Source: Actinobacteria bacterium HGW-Actinobacteria-2
GTDB taxonomy: Bacteria; Actinomycetota; Actinomycetes; Propionibacteriales; Propionibacteriaceae
Direction: 5' to 3'
Length of the DNA: 64,000 nt
Assembly (NCBI GenBank): GCA_002841335.1
Contig: PHEY01000001.1
Span: 310,964-374,963 of the forward strand
This document shows, one piece after another, positions 9,137 to 18,963 of this stretch. The notes under the pieces were generated by a model. It was not told the DNA's origin. It searched no databases and saw nothing but the letters and a program-made list of their open reading frames with translations. The position numbers were made by a program, and so were the translations under genes. Every line of letters begins with the position of its first letter. Positions within the stretch are counted from its first letter, which is position 1.

Positions 9137-10051
9137 TTAGTCGTCGTCTTTGGTGAGGTCGGCCAGTGCGCTGGCACCGCCGACGATTTCGCTGATTTCT
9201 TGGGTGATCTCGGCCTGTCGAGCCTGGTTGGCCTCGCGGGTCAGGCTTTCGATCAGTGCCTGGGCGTTGTCGGTCGCCGACTTCATCGCCTTCTGCTGCA
9301 TGGCCAACTGGGCAGCCGCCGACTGGAGCAGGTAGAACCAGATCCGGCTGCGCACGTAGAGCGGCAGCAGCGAGTCCAGTACGGCTTCGGGACTCGGTTC
9401 GAACTCGTACAGCGGCAACAACTCTTCATCGTTGACCTCGTGCACACCTTCGACAACCTCCAACGGCAGGATCCGTCGAGCCCGCGGGGTCTGCGACAGC
9501 ATCGACTCCATCCGGGTGTAGACCACCCAGATCTCGTCCACGCCACCCTCTTCGTAGGGACGCAGGAAGTCCTCGACCAGACGATCGGAGATGTCGACTG
9601 CACGGTCGTAGGTGGGCGAATCGGAGAAGCCCTCCCACCGCTCGGCGAGCTCCAGACCGCGGTAGGTCATGAAGCCGATGCCCTTGCGGCCGACGCCGTA
9701 GCGCACCATCTCGACGCCCTGCTCGTCCAGCCGCTGGCGCATCTGCGACACGGTCTTGAGCACATTGGAGGAGTAGGCGCCGTTCATGCCTCGGTCTGAG
9801 GTGATGAACAGCACAGCCACGCGGCGCGGGTCCTGGGTCTGCGGACGGGTCAGCGGGTGGTCGGTGCGCGAGTAGGTCGCCACCGCCGACACCGCGCGAT
9901 TCAACTCGCGGGTGTACGGCAGTGCCCTCGCGGCCGCCTGCTGGGCCTTCATCACCCGGGACGATGCGATCAGCTCCATCGCCCGGGTGATCTTCTTCGT
10001 GGCCGTCACCGACTTTCGTCGCTGGCGTAGCTCACGGAGACTGGCTCCCAT
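9137..10051 (-). CDS. atpG: F1 ATP synthase gamma subunit
   Basis: The 304-residue rotor shaft. The N-terminal helix MGASLRELRQRRKSVTATKKIT and the C-terminal helix with MKSATDNAQALI are the paired helices that turn within the alpha3beta3 ring; FITSDRGMNGAY marks the Rossmann-like middle. It carries an insertion (around RSRIWFYLLQSAAAQLAMQQ and the preceding loop DEELLPLYEFEPSPE) consistent with the slightly longer actinobacterial gamma, whose extra loop in mycobacteria hinders ATP hydrolysis. It starts 3 bases after atpA. Confidence 0.98.
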   Translation of the reverse strand: MGASLRELRQRRKSVTATKKITRAMELIASSRVMKAQQAAARALPYTRELNRAVSAVATYSRTDHPLTRPQTQDPRRVAVLFITSDRGMNGAYSSNVLKTVSQMRQRLDEQGVEMVRYGVGRKGIGFMTYRGLELAERWEGFSDSPTYDRAVDISDRLVEDFLRPYEEGGVDEIWVVYTRMESMLSQTPRARRILPLEVVEGVHEVNDEELLPLYEFEPSPEAVLDSLLPLYVRSRIWFYLLQSAAAQLAMQQKAMKSATDNAQALIESLTREANQARQAEITQEISEIVGGASALADLTKDDD

Positions 10052-10054
10052 TGA

Positions 10055-11698
10055 TCAGCCCCGCTTCTTCGAGACCACGATCTGCTCGTGGCTGAGGTCC
10101 TCTTCGGCGATGGCTTCGGCAGCCTGGTCACCGGACACCAGCGGCTTGCCGTCGTCGCCGACGAACTGCTGGCGGAATGCCTCCAGCGCCTCTTCAGCAG
10201 CGGCCTTGGTGTCGTCGCTGAACTGACCGGTCTCGCCGATCACCTCCAGCACCTTGGTGTTGTGCTTCAGGTAGGCCAGGTACTCCTGCTCGAACCGCAG
10301 CACCTCGGACACCGGAACCTCGTCGAACTTGCCGTTGATGCCGGCCCACACGCTGATCACCTGGTCGGCGACCGGGTACGGCGCGTACTGCGGCTGGCGC
10401 AGCAACTCCACCAGGCGAGCGCCCCGCTCCAGCTGACGCCGCGAAGCGGCATCCAGGTCGGAGGCGAACATGGCGAAGGCCTGCATGTCGCGGTACTGAG
10501 CCAGACCGATCTTCAACGTGCCCGAGACCGCCTTCATGCCCTTCACCTGGGCGGCGCCACCCACGCGGGACACCGAGATGCCCACGTCGATAGCCGGACG
10601 CTGGTTGGCGTTGAACAGGTCGGACTGCAGGAAGATCTGGCCGTCGGTGATCGAGATCACGTTGGTCGGAATGTAGGCCGACACGTCGTTGGCCTTGGTC
10701 TCGATGATCGGCAGACCGGTCATCGAGCCGCCACCGAGCTCGTCGGACAGCTTCGCGCAGCGCTCCAGCAGACGGCTGTGGAGGTAGAAGACGTCACCGG
10801 GGTAAGCCTCGCGGCCCGGCGGGCGACGCAGCAGCAGCGACATCGACCGGTAGGCCTCGGCCTGCTTGGTCAGGTCGTCGAACACGATCAGCACATGCTT
10901 GCCCGCGTACATCCAGTGCTGACCGATGGCCGAGCCGGTGTAGGGAGCGATGTACTTGTAGCCGGCCGGATCGGACGCCGGGGCGTGCACGATGGTGGTG
11001 TAGGCCATCGCGCCGGACTCTTCCAGCTTGGTTCGCAGAGCCGCGATGGTCGAACCCTTCTGACCGATAGCCACGTAGATGCAGCGAACCTGCTTCTTCG
11101 GGTCGCCGGACTCCCAGTTCGCGCGCTGGTTGATGATGGTGTCCACCGCGATCGCCGTCTTGCCGGTCTTGCGGTCACCGATGATCAGCTGGCGCTGGCC
11201 GCGGCCGATCGGGGTCATCGCGTCGATGGCCTTGATACCGGTCTGCAGCGGCTCCTCGACGCTCTTGCGGTCCATGACGCCGGCAGCCTGGAGTTCCAGG
11301 GCGCGACGCTCAGGCACGTCGGTGAGCTCACCGAGGCCGTCGATCGGGTTGCCCATGGCGTCCACGACGCGGCCCAGGTATCCGTCACCAACCGGGACGC
11401 TGAGCACCTCGCCGGTGCGCCGGACGATGGAGCCCTCGTCGATGCCTTCCGAATCGCCCAGGACCACGACGCCGATCTCGCGGACGTCCAGGTTCAAGGC
11501 GATCCCCAGCGTGCCATTCTCGAACTTCAGAAGTTCGTTGGCCATCGCCGAAGGCAGACCTTCGACGCGCGCGATGCCGTCGCCGGAGGTCACCACGACA
11601 CCAACCTCGTCGCTGCTCGCAGCCTCGGGGTTGAAGTTCGCCACGAACTTGTCCAGAGCGTCCCGGATCTCGTCGGGGCTGATGGTCAGATCGGCCAT
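10055..11698 (-). CDS. atpA: F1 ATP synthase alpha subunit
   Basis: The 547-residue noncatalytic nucleotide-binding subunit. The Walker A GDRKTGKT is near residue 173, the arginine-finger region is SISRVGG-like ([15 protein letters not shown]), and [12 protein letters not shown] is conserved. The protein is about 35 residues longer at its C-terminus than Escherichia coli alpha ([15 protein letters not shown]...); the mycobacterial alpha has a similar extension that suppresses ATP hydrolysis. ATG 11698 is chosen over the GTG/ATG further up because AGAAGG lies 7 bases before it and [15 protein letters not shown] is the usual start. Confidence 0.98.
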   Translation of the reverse strand: MADLTISPDEIRDALDKFVANFNPEAASSDEVGVVVTSGDGIARVEGLPSAMANELLKFENGTLGIALNLDVREIGVVVLGDSEGIDEGSIVRRTGEVLSVPVGDGYLGRVVDAMGNPIDGLGELTDVPERRALELQAAGVMDRKSVEEPLQTGIKAIDAMTPIGRGQRQLIIGDRKTGKTAIAVDTIINQRANWESGDPKKQVRCIYVAIGQKGSTIAALRTKLEESGAMAYTTIVHAPASDPAGYKYIAPYTGSAIGQHWMYAGKHVLIVFDDLTKQAEAYRSMSLLLRRPPGREAYPGDVFYLHSRLLERCAKLSDELGGGSMTGLPIIETKANDVSAYIPTNVISITDGQIFLQSDLFNANQRPAIDVGISVSRVGGAAQVKGMKAVSGTLKIGLAQYRDMQAFAMFASDLDAASRRQLERGARLVELLRQPQYAPYPVADQVISVWAGINGKFDEVPVSEVLRFEQEYLAYLKHNTKVLEVIGETGQFSDDTKAAAEEALEAFRQQFVGDDGKPLVSGDQAAEAIAEEDLSHEQIVVSKKRG

Positions 11699-11721
11699 TT
11701 GTGCACCTTCTGCTTTCACTT

Positions 11722-12519
11722 CTACTGGGTCAGTTGTTGTTCGGCGGCGGCCAACCGGCCTGCGACGGTACCCTCGATTACCTCGTCGCCGACCTTCACC
11801 CGCGCGCCGCCGAGCACGTTCGGGTCCACTACTACTTGCAGGGTCACCTGGCGGTTCAACCTGCCGATCAGCACCTGCTGAAGCCGCTGCTGCTGTTCTT
11901 CGCTGAGCGGACGAGCCACCGTGACGGTGGCAACGGCCCGCTGCCGAGTCTCAGCCGCCAAGGTGAGGTAGGCGTCCACAGTCGGTTCGAACGCCCGCTT
12001 GACGAACGCCAATGCACGCTGGGCCAGCTTCACCGTGATCGGGTCGGCCTTCTTGCCCACCAAATCGGCGACCAGCTGCTGCCGGACCGCCAGCGAGGCG
12101 TTGCGGTTGTCGAGTGCCGCCCGGAGTTCCGGATCGGCAACCACGGCCCGGGAGAAGCGGAAAAGCTCCTCCTCCACACGATCGAGCGTGCCGGCGGCCT
12201 GAGCAGCTCCGAACAGCACCCGCAGGCCCTGCCGGTCGATTGCCGCAGCAAGTCGCGAGCCCGTGCCCCACCGCAGGCTTGCCGCCTCGGCGAGCACAGC
12301 CACCGTGGCCTTGGTGACCTTCTTGGCGAAGATCGCCTCGGCCATCCCCCGGCGCTGCGCGTCGGGGGTGGTGGTGTCGGCGAGCGCGTTGCGCAACGTG
12401 GCCTGCTGGCTCAGCAGGTCAGCGACTGCGAACAACTCGTCGGCGAAACCCGTGGTGAGCTTGTGGGCTTCGATCGCCCGGTCTAGCTCAGCCTGTCGGG
12501 CCTCAGCGGCGGCATTCAT
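11722..12519 (-). CDS. atpH: F1 ATP synthase delta subunit
   Basis: A 265-residue delta subunit of the peripheral stalk. The N-terminal helical bundle contains ELFAVADLL and [11 protein letters not shown]; the C-terminal part has [20 protein letters not shown] and [22 protein letters not shown], the family signature. It is longer than the ~177-residue E. coli delta because of extra N-terminal helices, as in other actinobacteria where delta can be partly fused to b-like sequence. Its ATG overlaps the atpF stop (ATGA). Confidence 0.95.
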   Translation of the reverse strand: MNAAAEARQAELDRAIEAHKLTTGFADELFAVADLLSQQATLRNALADTTTPDAQRRGMAEAIFAKKVTKATVAVLAEAASLRWGTGSRLAAAIDRQGLRVLFGAAQAAGTLDRVEEELFRFSRAVVADPELRAALDNRNASLAVRQQLVADLVGKKADPITVKLAQRALAFVKRAFEPTVDAYLTLAAETRQRAVATVTVARPLSEEQQQRLQQVLIGRLNRQVTLQVVVDPNVLGGARVKVGDEVIEGTVAGRLAAAEQQLTQ

Positions 12520-13052
12520 GCTTTCTCCGCCGGCTGGGCTTCGAGCTCGGACAGGAAACGATCAACGGTGCGCCGAGCGCGTTCGTCATCGTCCAGGGAC
12601 TCGCCGACGATCCGTCCGGCGAGCTCCGTGGCCAGGCCACCGATCTCGCCGCGCAGCTGAGCGACCACAGCGGCCCGCTCGGCCTGAATCTGGGCACGGG
12701 CGCTGGCCACCAAGCGTTCGGCGTCGGCCGCAGCCGCCTCACGAATCTCCGCGGCTGCCGCAGCACCTTGTGCCTTGGCCTCCTCACGGATCTTCGCGCC
12801 TTCAGCCCGGGCCTCGGCCAGTTGAGCCTTGTACTCGGCCAGCGCCGCAGCAGCCTCGGCCTGGGCGGCCTCGGCCTTCTCGATGCCGCCAGCAATCTCG
12901 GCAGTACGTTCGGCGTAGGTCTCTTCGAACTTCGGCACCACGAACTTCCAGACCACCACGTAGATGATCGCGAACAGGACTGCGCCTGCGATCAACTCCG
13001 AAAGGTGCTCGGGAAGCAGAGGTCCGAGGTCGATACCTTCCAACGGGAGCAT
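12516..13052 (-). CDS. atpF: FO ATP synthase b subunit
   Basis: A 178-residue peripheral-stalk subunit. One membrane helix (~residues 22-42, LIAGAVLFAIIYVVVWKFVVPKF) is followed by a long charged coiled coil rich in Ala, Glu and Arg that reaches to F1 and binds delta. It lies 11 bases after atpE and overlaps atpH by 4 bases. Confidence 0.96.
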   Translation of the reverse strand: MLPLEGIDLGPLLPEHLSELIAGAVLFAIIYVVVWKFVVPKFEETYAERTAEIAGGIEKAEAAQAEAAAALAEYKAQLAEARAEGAKIREEAKAQGAAAAAEIREAAAADAERLVASARAQIQAERAAVVAQLRGEIGGLATELAGRIVGESLDDDERARRTVDRFLSELEAQPAEKA

Positions 13053-13063
13053 GCCCCCGGTCC

Positions 13064-13321
<258 letters not shown>

Positions 13322-14179
13322 TCAGTGCTCATCGGCGAGTGCCGTGGCGACGTATTGGGCGGTGAGGACAGTAAAGATGTAGGCCTGCATCACCGAGACG
13401 AACAACTCCAACGCGAACAGCGCGAAGCTAAAGACCAAAGAGAACCCGCCGGCGGTTTGCAGCAGCCAAATCGGCTTGCCGGCAAGCTCCTCCGTGGTGG
13501 TCAGCAACAAAGTGCCCCCAACCACGAAGACCAGAATCACCAAGTGCCCGCCGAACAGGTTCGCGAAGAGTCGCAAGCCCAGGGTGATCGGACGGATCAC
13601 GAAGTTCGACAGGAACTCCAGCGGCACGATCAACGGGTAGATCCAGGCCGGGACACCGGCCGGGATGGTGTTGTTCTTCAAGTACTTGAAGAAGCCGTGC
13701 TTGTAGATACCAACGCCGTTGTAGAGCAGGAAGGTGAACCCCGCCAGCGCCCACGCGTAGCCGATCTTGGAGAAGGTCGGGAACATGAAGAGGAAGAACT
13801 GACCGAACAGGTTGTTCACCAGGATGAAGCTGAACAGCGCCACCAGGTACGGCAGGAACTTGCGGTAGTCATGCCCGAGCATGTCGCGAGCAATGCCGTT
13901 GCGGATGAAGTTGTAAGCCAACTCACCGAAGAACTGCCGCCTGCCCGGGACGACCTGCTGGCGCCGGGAGACCCACAGCCAGAAGGCGATTACCAGAATC
14001 GCGCCGATCACCGCTTGGGCCAACACGTTGTTCAGCCAGGCGAACTGCTCGCCCAACTCAGGGAACAACGGACGGGCGCAGAAGCTGGACACACCAGGAG
14101 CGAATCCTTCCGAGTGCGACTCTTCGGCCGCACAAGCGGTCCACTCCAACGGGATCAGCAAGCCGATCAGGCCGGGCAT
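13322..14179 (-). CDS. atpB: FO ATP synthase a subunit
   Basis: A 285-residue membrane subunit forming the proton half-channels. The essential Arg lies in LGLRLFANLFGGHLV; the final helices (SVMQAYIFTVLTAQYVATAL) hold the conserved Gln and Tyr. The N-terminal ~45 residues are periplasmic and include three Cys, two of which (C16, C34) could pair, not a usual feature. The ATG at 14179 has a strong ribosome site, AGGAGGT, 5 bases upstream. Confidence 0.97.
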   Translation of the reverse strand: MPGLIGLLIPLEWTACAAEESHSEGFAPGVSSFCARPLFPELGEQFAWLNNVLAQAVIGAILVIAFWLWVSRRQQVVPGRRQFFGELAYNFIRNGIARDMLGHDYRKFLPYLVALFSFILVNNLFGQFFLFMFPTFSKIGYAWALAGFTFLLYNGVGIYKHGFFKYLKNNTIPAGVPAWIYPLIVPLEFLSNFVIRPITLGLRLFANLFGGHLVILVFVVGGTLLLTTTEELAGKPIWLLQTAGGFSLVFSFALFALELFVSVMQAYIFTVLTAQYVATALADEH

Positions 14180-14201
14180 GCAACCTCCTTTGTCTGTCCG
14201 G

Positions 14202-14420
14202 TCACTCGGAGCGTCCGTAACGGGCGATCACCAGGTACACACCTGCGCCAACGCCGCCGATGAGTCCCAGTGGGAAGATCCATGAGGTTTGCAGCCAGCT
14301 ATCGAGCAACCAGCCGATTCCACCGTAGAAGACGGGCCCCGAGAGCATCAGCCCCAGGACCCGATAGCCGTCACTCGTGCCACCGCGCTCACCCATGGTT
14401 GGGAGAACCATAGCAGGCAA
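14202..14420 (-). CDS. AtpZ/AtpI-type small membrane protein
   Basis: A 72-residue protein with two membrane helices (~20-40 and ~45-66, GPVFYGGIGWLLDSWL and FPLGLIGGVGAGVYLVIARYG). It fits the AtpZ/AtpI group encoded just ahead of atpB, thought to help c-ring assembly or Mg/Ca transport. TTG 14420 is chosen because GGAGGT ends 4 bases ahead of it; ATG 14411 (spacing 13) and ATG 14396 (MGERGG) are alternatives that cannot be excluded. It is the first gene after the promoter proposed at 14441-14469. Confidence 0.75.
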   Translation of the reverse strand: MPAMVLPTMGERGGTSDGYRVLGLMLSGPVFYGGIGWLLDSWLQTSWIFPLGLIGGVGAGVYLVIARYGRSE

Positions 14421-14440
14421 AATGACCTCCGATTTCCATG

Positions 14441-14469
14441 ATGTTACCTACATCGTTTTACCTTGTCGG
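14441..14469 (-). promoter_or_regulatory. predicted promoter of the atp operon
   Basis: On the minus strand CCGACA (14464-14469) and TAACAT (14441-14446) are separated by exactly 17 bases, each matching four of six consensus positions. The stretch is much more AT-rich than its surroundings. Transcription would begin near 14434, about 14 bases before the TTG start of the AtpZ-type gene, allowing the atp genes to be expressed separately from the rpmE-wecA genes upstream. Confidence 0.5.
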
Positions 14470-14886
14470 AGGGTCGAAAGCGGGGATCCGTAGGCGGGTG
14501 AACGCCCAGATCTCCGCACTCGTCCAACCGACCGCTACAGCGATTGCTGCGACCGCGATCGCCAGCCCGTCCAGATCGGGCAGGAACCGGTTGAGCAGCA
14601 CTGCAGCGAGGATCAACCCGACGACCCGGATCACGTACGACAGCATCGCCGACATCATCGCGATCAGCGCCTCGGCATCGGCCAGGGCGACCTGCACCAA
14701 CTGGCCGAGAATGAAGAACACCCAGGTGACCGCTCCCCCGGCCGCGGCACCGGCCAGGGCGCCAGGACCCGCCGCCAGGCCGAAGCCCAGAACGGCCAAC
14801 CCCCAGGCCACCAATGCGCCACCGCCACCCCAAGCGAGCAGCCACAGGCCCCGTCCGCGGTTGGTCTGCGGCTGGCGGCTAACCAT
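14458..14886 (-). CDS. AtpI-like four-helix membrane protein
   Basis: A 142-residue integral membrane protein with about four hydrophobic segments (~14-38, 42-67, 80-103, 108-130), rich in Ala, Gly and Val. It matches the position of Rv1303 between wecA and atpB in mycobacteria, often annotated ATP synthase protein I. Its start overlaps the end of wecA by 8 bases. Function not established; a chaperone role in c-ring assembly is inferred from location. Confidence 0.7.
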   Translation of the reverse strand: MVSRQPQTNRGRGLWLLAWGGGGALVAWGLAVLGFGLAAGPGALAGAAAGGAVTWVFFILGQLVQVALADAEALIAMMSAMLSYVIRVVGLILAAVLLNRFLPDLDGLAIAVAAIAVAVGWTSAEIWAFTRLRIPAFDPPTR

Positions 14887-15985
14887 CGGCCACCGCCTTC
14901 GCGCGCCGCGGGGCCCAGGTCAACACGCTGGCCGCGACCAAGCCGGCTACGACCACGCCGACAGTGATCCAGGACGGGAACATACCGATCAGCACCACGC
15001 CGTAGGCGATCACCGCCGACCACAACCACAACAACCCCACCGCCCGGCCATGGCTGTGCCCGAGGTTCAGCATCCGGTGATGCAGATGCTGTTTGTCGGC
15101 CTGGTACCACAGTTTGCCGGCCAGGGTGCGGCGGACATAGGCCAGCACCAGGTCGCCGAACGGGAGCGCCATCGCGGCCAGCGGCAGCAACAGCGGCAAG
15201 TAGGCCGCCCACACCCCCAGGCCGAAGTTCGGCAAGCCGGCCGGATCGAGCTGACCGGTCAGGCTGATCGCCGAGGTGGCCAGCAGGAAGCCCAGCAGCA
15301 TCGAGCCGGAGTCGCCCATGAACATCCGTGCCGGATGAATGTTGTACGGCAGGAAGCCCAGGCAGATGCCCACGGTGGCCACGGTAATCAGGCTGGACGC
15401 GGTCGCGCGGACGAGCTCCTGCTCGTAGCTGAGCCAGTAGGCGTAGATGAAGAAGGCACTCGCCCCGATCGCCACCACCCCGGCAGCCAGGCCGTCCAGA
15501 CCGTCGATCAGGTTGATGGCATTGGCGGCCACGAAGATCACCGCCAAGGTGACCACGATCGAGGTGCCGTCATCGAGGGAGATGATCGCGTCCGGCAGCG
15601 GAATCCAGTAGATCTTCACACCGTTCAGCACGGCTACCCCGGCAGCCAGCAGCTGCCCGGCGATCTTGGCCAGCGCATTCAGGTCGAACAGGTCGTCCAG
15701 GACGCCGACAGCGCAGATCAGACCACCGGCCAGCAGCACCGCCTGAGCGTCGTGATTGACCTGAGGGAAACCGCCCAGCCACGGCAGGGTGGAGGCCAAC
15801 AGCAGCGCTGCAGTCAGGCCGAACCACATCGAGATTCCCCCGAAGTAGGGAATCGGACGGGTGTGGACGTCCCGATCGCGGACCATGGCCACCGCGTTGT
15901 AGCGGAAAGCAAGCCGGCGAGCCAGACCACTGAGCAGGTAGGTGACGACCGCGGCCACCAAGAGCACCAAGAGATAGACCCGCAT
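14879..15985 (-). CDS. wecA: WecA-type undecaprenyl-phosphate sugar-1-phosphate transferase
   Basis: A 368-residue polytopic enzyme (about 11 membrane helices) of the MraY/WecA/TagO family. It transfers a sugar-1-phosphate, most likely GlcNAc-1-P from UDP-GlcNAc, to a polyprenyl phosphate, starting cell-wall linker or polysaccharide assembly. The Asp-Asp metal site is in VGVLDDLFDLN (~93-103), the second motif is NAINLIDGLDGLAAG (~153-167), and the cytosolic HIHH-like loop near the C-terminus is KQHLHHRMLNLGHS. In actinobacteria this orthologue (Rv1302) starts arabinogalactan linkage-unit synthesis. It lies 2 bases after sua5. Confidence 0.93.
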   Translation of the reverse strand: MRVYLLVLLVAAVVTYLLSGLARRLAFRYNAVAMVRDRDVHTRPIPYFGGISMWFGLTAALLLASTLPWLGGFPQVNHDAQAVLLAGGLICAVGVLDDLFDLNALAKIAGQLLAAGVAVLNGVKIYWIPLPDAIISLDDGTSIVVTLAVIFVAANAINLIDGLDGLAAGVVAIGASAFFIYAYWLSYEQELVRATASSLITVATVGICLGFLPYNIHPARMFMGDSGSMLLGFLLATSAISLTGQLDPAGLPNFGLGVWAAYLPLLLPLAAMALPFGDLVLAYVRRTLAGKLWYQADKQHLHHRMLNLGHSHGRAVGLLWLWSAVIAYGVVLIGMFPSWITVGVVVAGLVAASVLTWAPRRAKAVADG

Positions 15986-15987
15986 GC

Positions 15988-16635
15988 TCAGCCCTCTGCC
16001 AACCCGGGGAACACGTCGGTCAACTGCTCCATCGAGATCCGTCCCAGCCGCAATACCCGCGGGATGTCGTCGGTCAGGTCGATGATCGTGCTCGGCACCG
16101 GCTCGGCGGCCGGTCCGCCGTCGAGGTAGACCGCCACCGACTTCTTCAGCTGATCCTGTGCCTCGGCGATCGTGGTCGCAGCCGGCTCACCGGTGACATT
16201 GGCGCTGCTGACCGCCAGTGGTCCGGTGGCGCGCAACAACGCCCGAGTGAACTCGTGATCAGGGATGCGGACCGCGACCGTTCCCCCGCGTTCGCCGAGG
16301 TTCAACCGCAGGCTGGGCTGGGCGCGCACGACCATGGTCAACGCGCCGGGCCACCAGGCCTCAGCAGCGGCGTCGATGTCGTTGGTGACCACATCGGCCA
16401 GGGTGCGCAAGGCCATCACGTCAGCGATCAGCACCGGCGGAGGCATGTCACGGCCGCGCTGTTTGGCGTGCAGCAGTCGCTGCACCGCGTCCGGGTCGAA
16501 GGCATTGGCGCCGATCCCGTAGACCGTGTCGGTCGGGAGCACGATGCACTTCCCGTCGGCGACCGCGGCAGCGGCCGCGTCGATGGCAGCCTCACGATCG
16601 GTGGAGATGTCGAACACGCGCGGCATGGGGTTCAT
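15988..16635 (-). CDS. threonylcarbamoyl-AMP synthase (Sua5/YrdC)
   Basis: A 215-residue enzyme that makes threonylcarbamoyl-AMP from threonine, bicarbonate and ATP, the first step of the t6A37 tRNA modification. The core motif KCIVLPTDTVYGIGANAF (~28-45) and the KxR-type AKQRGRDMPPPVLI, PGALTMVVRA and SSANVTGEPA are all present. No C-terminal Sua5 domain follows, so it is the short YrdC-like form. Its ATG overlaps the prmC stop (ATGA). Confidence 0.93.
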   Translation of the reverse strand: MNPMPRVFDISTDREAAIDAAAAAVADGKCIVLPTDTVYGIGANAFDPDAVQRLLHAKQRGRDMPPPVLIADVMALRTLADVVTNDIDAAAEAWWPGALTMVVRAQPSLRLNLGERGGTVAVRIPDHEFTRALLRATGPLAVSSANVTGEPAATTIAEAQDQLKKSVAVYLDGGPAAEPVPSTIIDLTDDIPRVLRLGRISMEQLTDVFPGLAEG

Positions 16636-17468
16636 CCTGCCAGGTCTGCGGTCCGGACGGCGGCCACGAACCGGGGACGATCAGTCAGATCGTGATGATC
16701 GATCACCTGGGCGAAGCCGCCATGCTCGACGAACAGTGCCACCACCGCCTCTGCGTGTGACTCGGCGTGCTCGGCGCAGACCACTCCCCCGGGCCGCAAC
16801 AGCCGACCAGCAACGTCGGCGACCACCTTCATCGCGTCCAGGCCGTCGTCGCCGGAGAACACCGCCAGCGCCGGCTCATGGGCGATCACGTCGTCTCCCA
16901 CCAGGGCACGTTCTGCGAGTGGGACGTAGGGCGGGTTGGCGATCACCAGATCCACCTGGCCGTCCAGGTCGGCGAAGGCGTCGGCCATGTCGCCCACCCG
17001 CAACTCCACAGTGGTCTCGGCGAGGTTCCGTCGGGCGAAGTCCGCGGCCTCGGGCGAGAGCTCGACCGCATAGCCCGTCGCCCAGGGCACTTCGGTGGCG
17101 ATAGCCAACGAGATCGCCCCGCTGCCTGCACACAGTTCCACGGCGATCGGATGGTCCAGTGTGCGCAGGAGCTCGATGGCCCACCCGGTCATCACCTCGG
17201 TCTCCGGACGCGGAATGAACACCCCCGGCCCCACCTCGACCTCGACGTAGCGGAAACCCGCGCGTCCGGTCAGGTATTGCACCGGCTCCCCGGCGCGTCG
17301 CCGAGCGACCAGGCGTTGGAAGTCCTCCACGGCAGCCGCATCGAAGCCGTCCACCAGGGCCAACCGGGACGGCTCCACGCCGATGGCGTGGGCCAGCAGT
17401 GTGCGAGCCTCGGCGACCGATCCCAGTTCGGCAGCCGCCTCACCGATCAAGGCGCCGACTCCGGTCAC
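16632..17468 (-). CDS. prmC: release factor glutamine N5-methyltransferase
   Basis: A 278-residue SAM-dependent methyltransferase that modifies the Gln of the GGQ motif in release factors. The SAM site [14 protein letters not shown] (~112-125) and catalytic NPPYVPL (~178-184) are clear, preceded by [27 protein letters not shown]. It overlaps prfA by 4 bases, so enzyme and substrate are translationally coupled. Confidence 0.96.
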   Translation of the reverse strand: MTGVGALIGEAAAELGSVAEARTLLAHAIGVEPSRLALVDGFDAAAVEDFQRLVARRRAGEPVQYLTGRAGFRYVEVEVGPGVFIPRPETEVMTGWAIELLRTLDHPIAVELCAGSGAISLAIATEVPWATGYAVELSPEAADFARRNLAETTVELRVGDMADAFADLDGQVDLVIANPPYVPLAERALVGDDVIAHEPALAVFSGDDGLDAMKVVADVAGRLLRPGGVVCAEHAESHAEAVVALFVEHGGFAQVIDHHDLTDRPRFVAAVRTADLAG

Positions 17469-18538
17469 GAGGGGCCCGCCTGCAACCGTTCAGCCAGGTC
17501 GGCCGCCTGCAGGGCGTCGATCACCGCGGACAGGTCCCCGGCCAGAACGTGGTCGAGGTTGTAAGCCTTGAAACCGATCCGGTGATCAGCGATCCGGTTC
17601 TCGGGGAAGTTGTAGGTGCGGATCCGCTCCGAACGGTCGACCGTGCGCACCTGGGACTTGCGGGCCGCGGAGGCAGCCGAGGCGGCCTCTTCGGCCGCCC
17701 GAGCCACCAGGCGGGAGCGCAGCATCCGCATCGCCGATTCTTTGTTCTGCAACTGGGACCGCTCGTTCTGGCAGGACACCACGATGCCGCTGGGCAGATG
17801 GGTGATCCGCACCGCAGAGTCGGTGGTGTTCACCCCCTGGCCACCCGGACCAGAAGATCGGTAGACATCGATGCGCAGGTCGTCATCGTTGATCTCGACT
17901 TCCGTGGCCTCCACATCCGGCATCACCAGGACGCCGGCAGCCGAGGTGTGCACCCGTCCCTGGGACTCGGTGACCGGCACGCGCTGCACCCGATGCACGC
18001 CGCCTTCGAACTTCAGCACGCCGTACGGCGCGTTCTCCGGGTCAGGAGTGCCGGTGGCCTTCACCGCGGCCGTGATCGACTTGTAGCCGCCCAGATCGGT
18101 CTCCTGGGAGTCGAGCACCTCGACCTTCCAGCCACGAGTCTCGGCGTACTTGGCGTACATCCGGAACAGGTCGCCGGCGAACAGCGCCGACTCCTCGCCA
18201 CCTTCACCCGACTTGATCTCGATCATGGCGTCGGCCGAATCGTTGGGGTCTCGGGGAGCCAACAGCTTGGTCAGCTTCGCGGTCACCTCGTCGAGTTGGG
18301 CGCTGATCGCCTCGACCTCTTCACCGAAGGCCGGATCCTCGGCGGCGAGTTCCTGGCTGGCCACCAGGTCAGCGGTGAGCCGGTGGTAGGCGTCCAGGTT
18401 CTTCACGATCGGAGTCAGCTCGGCGTAACGCCGTCCGAGCTTGCGCGAGGCCACCGGGTCGGCATGGACGGCAGGGTCACCCATCCGTCGTTCCACCTCA
18501 GCGAACTCGGTGACCAGTTCTGCGGCCGCCTCGAACAT
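17465..18538 (-). CDS. prfA: peptide chain release factor 1
   Basis: A 357-residue RF1 that reads UAA and UAG. The stop-codon recognition tripeptide is PVT in [15 protein letters not shown], and the peptidyl-hydrolysis motif is [11 protein letters not shown] (~226-236). Length is normal. It lies 77 bases after rpmE, with a hairpin between. Confidence 0.98.
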   Translation of the reverse strand: MFEAAAELVTEFAEVERRMGDPAVHADPVASRKLGRRYAELTPIVKNLDAYHRLTADLVASQELAAEDPAFGEEVEAISAQLDEVTAKLTKLLAPRDPNDSADAMIEIKSGEGGEESALFAGDLFRMYAKYAETRGWKVEVLDSQETDLGGYKSITAAVKATGTPDPENAPYGVLKFEGGVHRVQRVPVTESQGRVHTSAAGVLVMPDVEATEVEINDDDLRIDVYRSSGPGGQGVNTTDSAVRITHLPSGIVVSCQNERSQLQNKESAMRMLRSRLVARAAEEAASAASAARKSQVRTVDRSERIRTYNFPENRIADHRIGFKAYNLDHVLAGDLSAVIDALQAADLAERLQAGPS

Positions 18539-18574
18539 CGCTCATCTCCTGAATAGGGTGCTGACAATGACGAA

Positions 18575-18606
18575 CGCCGGGCCCCAGGCGAACCTGGGAC
18601 CCGGCG
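18575..18606 (-). terminator. UUCG-capped hairpin between rpmE and prfA
   Basis: Arms 18575-18588 and 18593-18606 form 14 pairs. In the minus-strand transcript the single mismatch becomes a G-U pair and the loop reads UUCG, showing that it is built for that strand. Only a weak U-rich stretch follows, so partial termination or mRNA end protection after rpmE is likely, with read-through to prfA. Confidence 0.6.
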
Positions 18607-18615
18607 TCGGTGGAG

Positions 18616-18828
18616 CTACTTGCCCTTCTTGGCGTACCGGCGCTCGAACCGGGCCACGCGGCCGCCGGTGTCGAGGATCTTCTGCTTGCCGGTGTAGAAC
18701 GGGTGGCAGGCCGCGCAGACTTCGGCGTGAATGACGCCGTTCTTCGCGGTGCTGCGGGTGGTGAAGGTGTTGCCGCAGGTGCACGACACCTGGGTCTCCA
18801 CGTACTCGGGGTGAATGCCTTGCTTCAT
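18616..18828 (-). CDS. rpmE: 50S ribosomal protein bL31 (zinc-binding form)
   Basis: A 70-residue bL31 of the large subunit. It has the Cys set of the zinc-binding C+ form: CTC (~16-18) and CAAC (~37-40). ATG 18828 is chosen since [10 protein letters not shown] is the family start and AGGAG lies 6 bases before it. Genomes with this form often also carry a zinc-independent copy used under zinc starvation; none is in this window. Confidence 0.97.
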   Translation of the reverse strand: MKQGIHPEYVETQVSCTCGNTFTTRSTAKNGVIHAEVCAACHPFYTGKQKILDTGGRVARFERRYAKKGK

Positions 18829-18963
18829 GGTTTCTCCTGTTCGGGTGATACCGGGTCGCCATGGTGACGGGCTGGATGAGCCCTGGCGTGAGCCGGCACC
18901 GACTGCCCATTCTCCCCCACTAACGCGTCGTTGTGCAAAAACCATCCCTGGCAGACTGACCCC

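Noticed and set aside
10088-11881. 597-codon plus-strand ORF opposite atpA
   Set aside because: Shadow of atpA; composition typical of reverse-frame translation (His, Gly, Arg, Val rich).
14438-16129. 563-codon plus-strand ORF opposite wecA
   Set aside because: Shadow of wecA and the AtpI-like gene, no domain.
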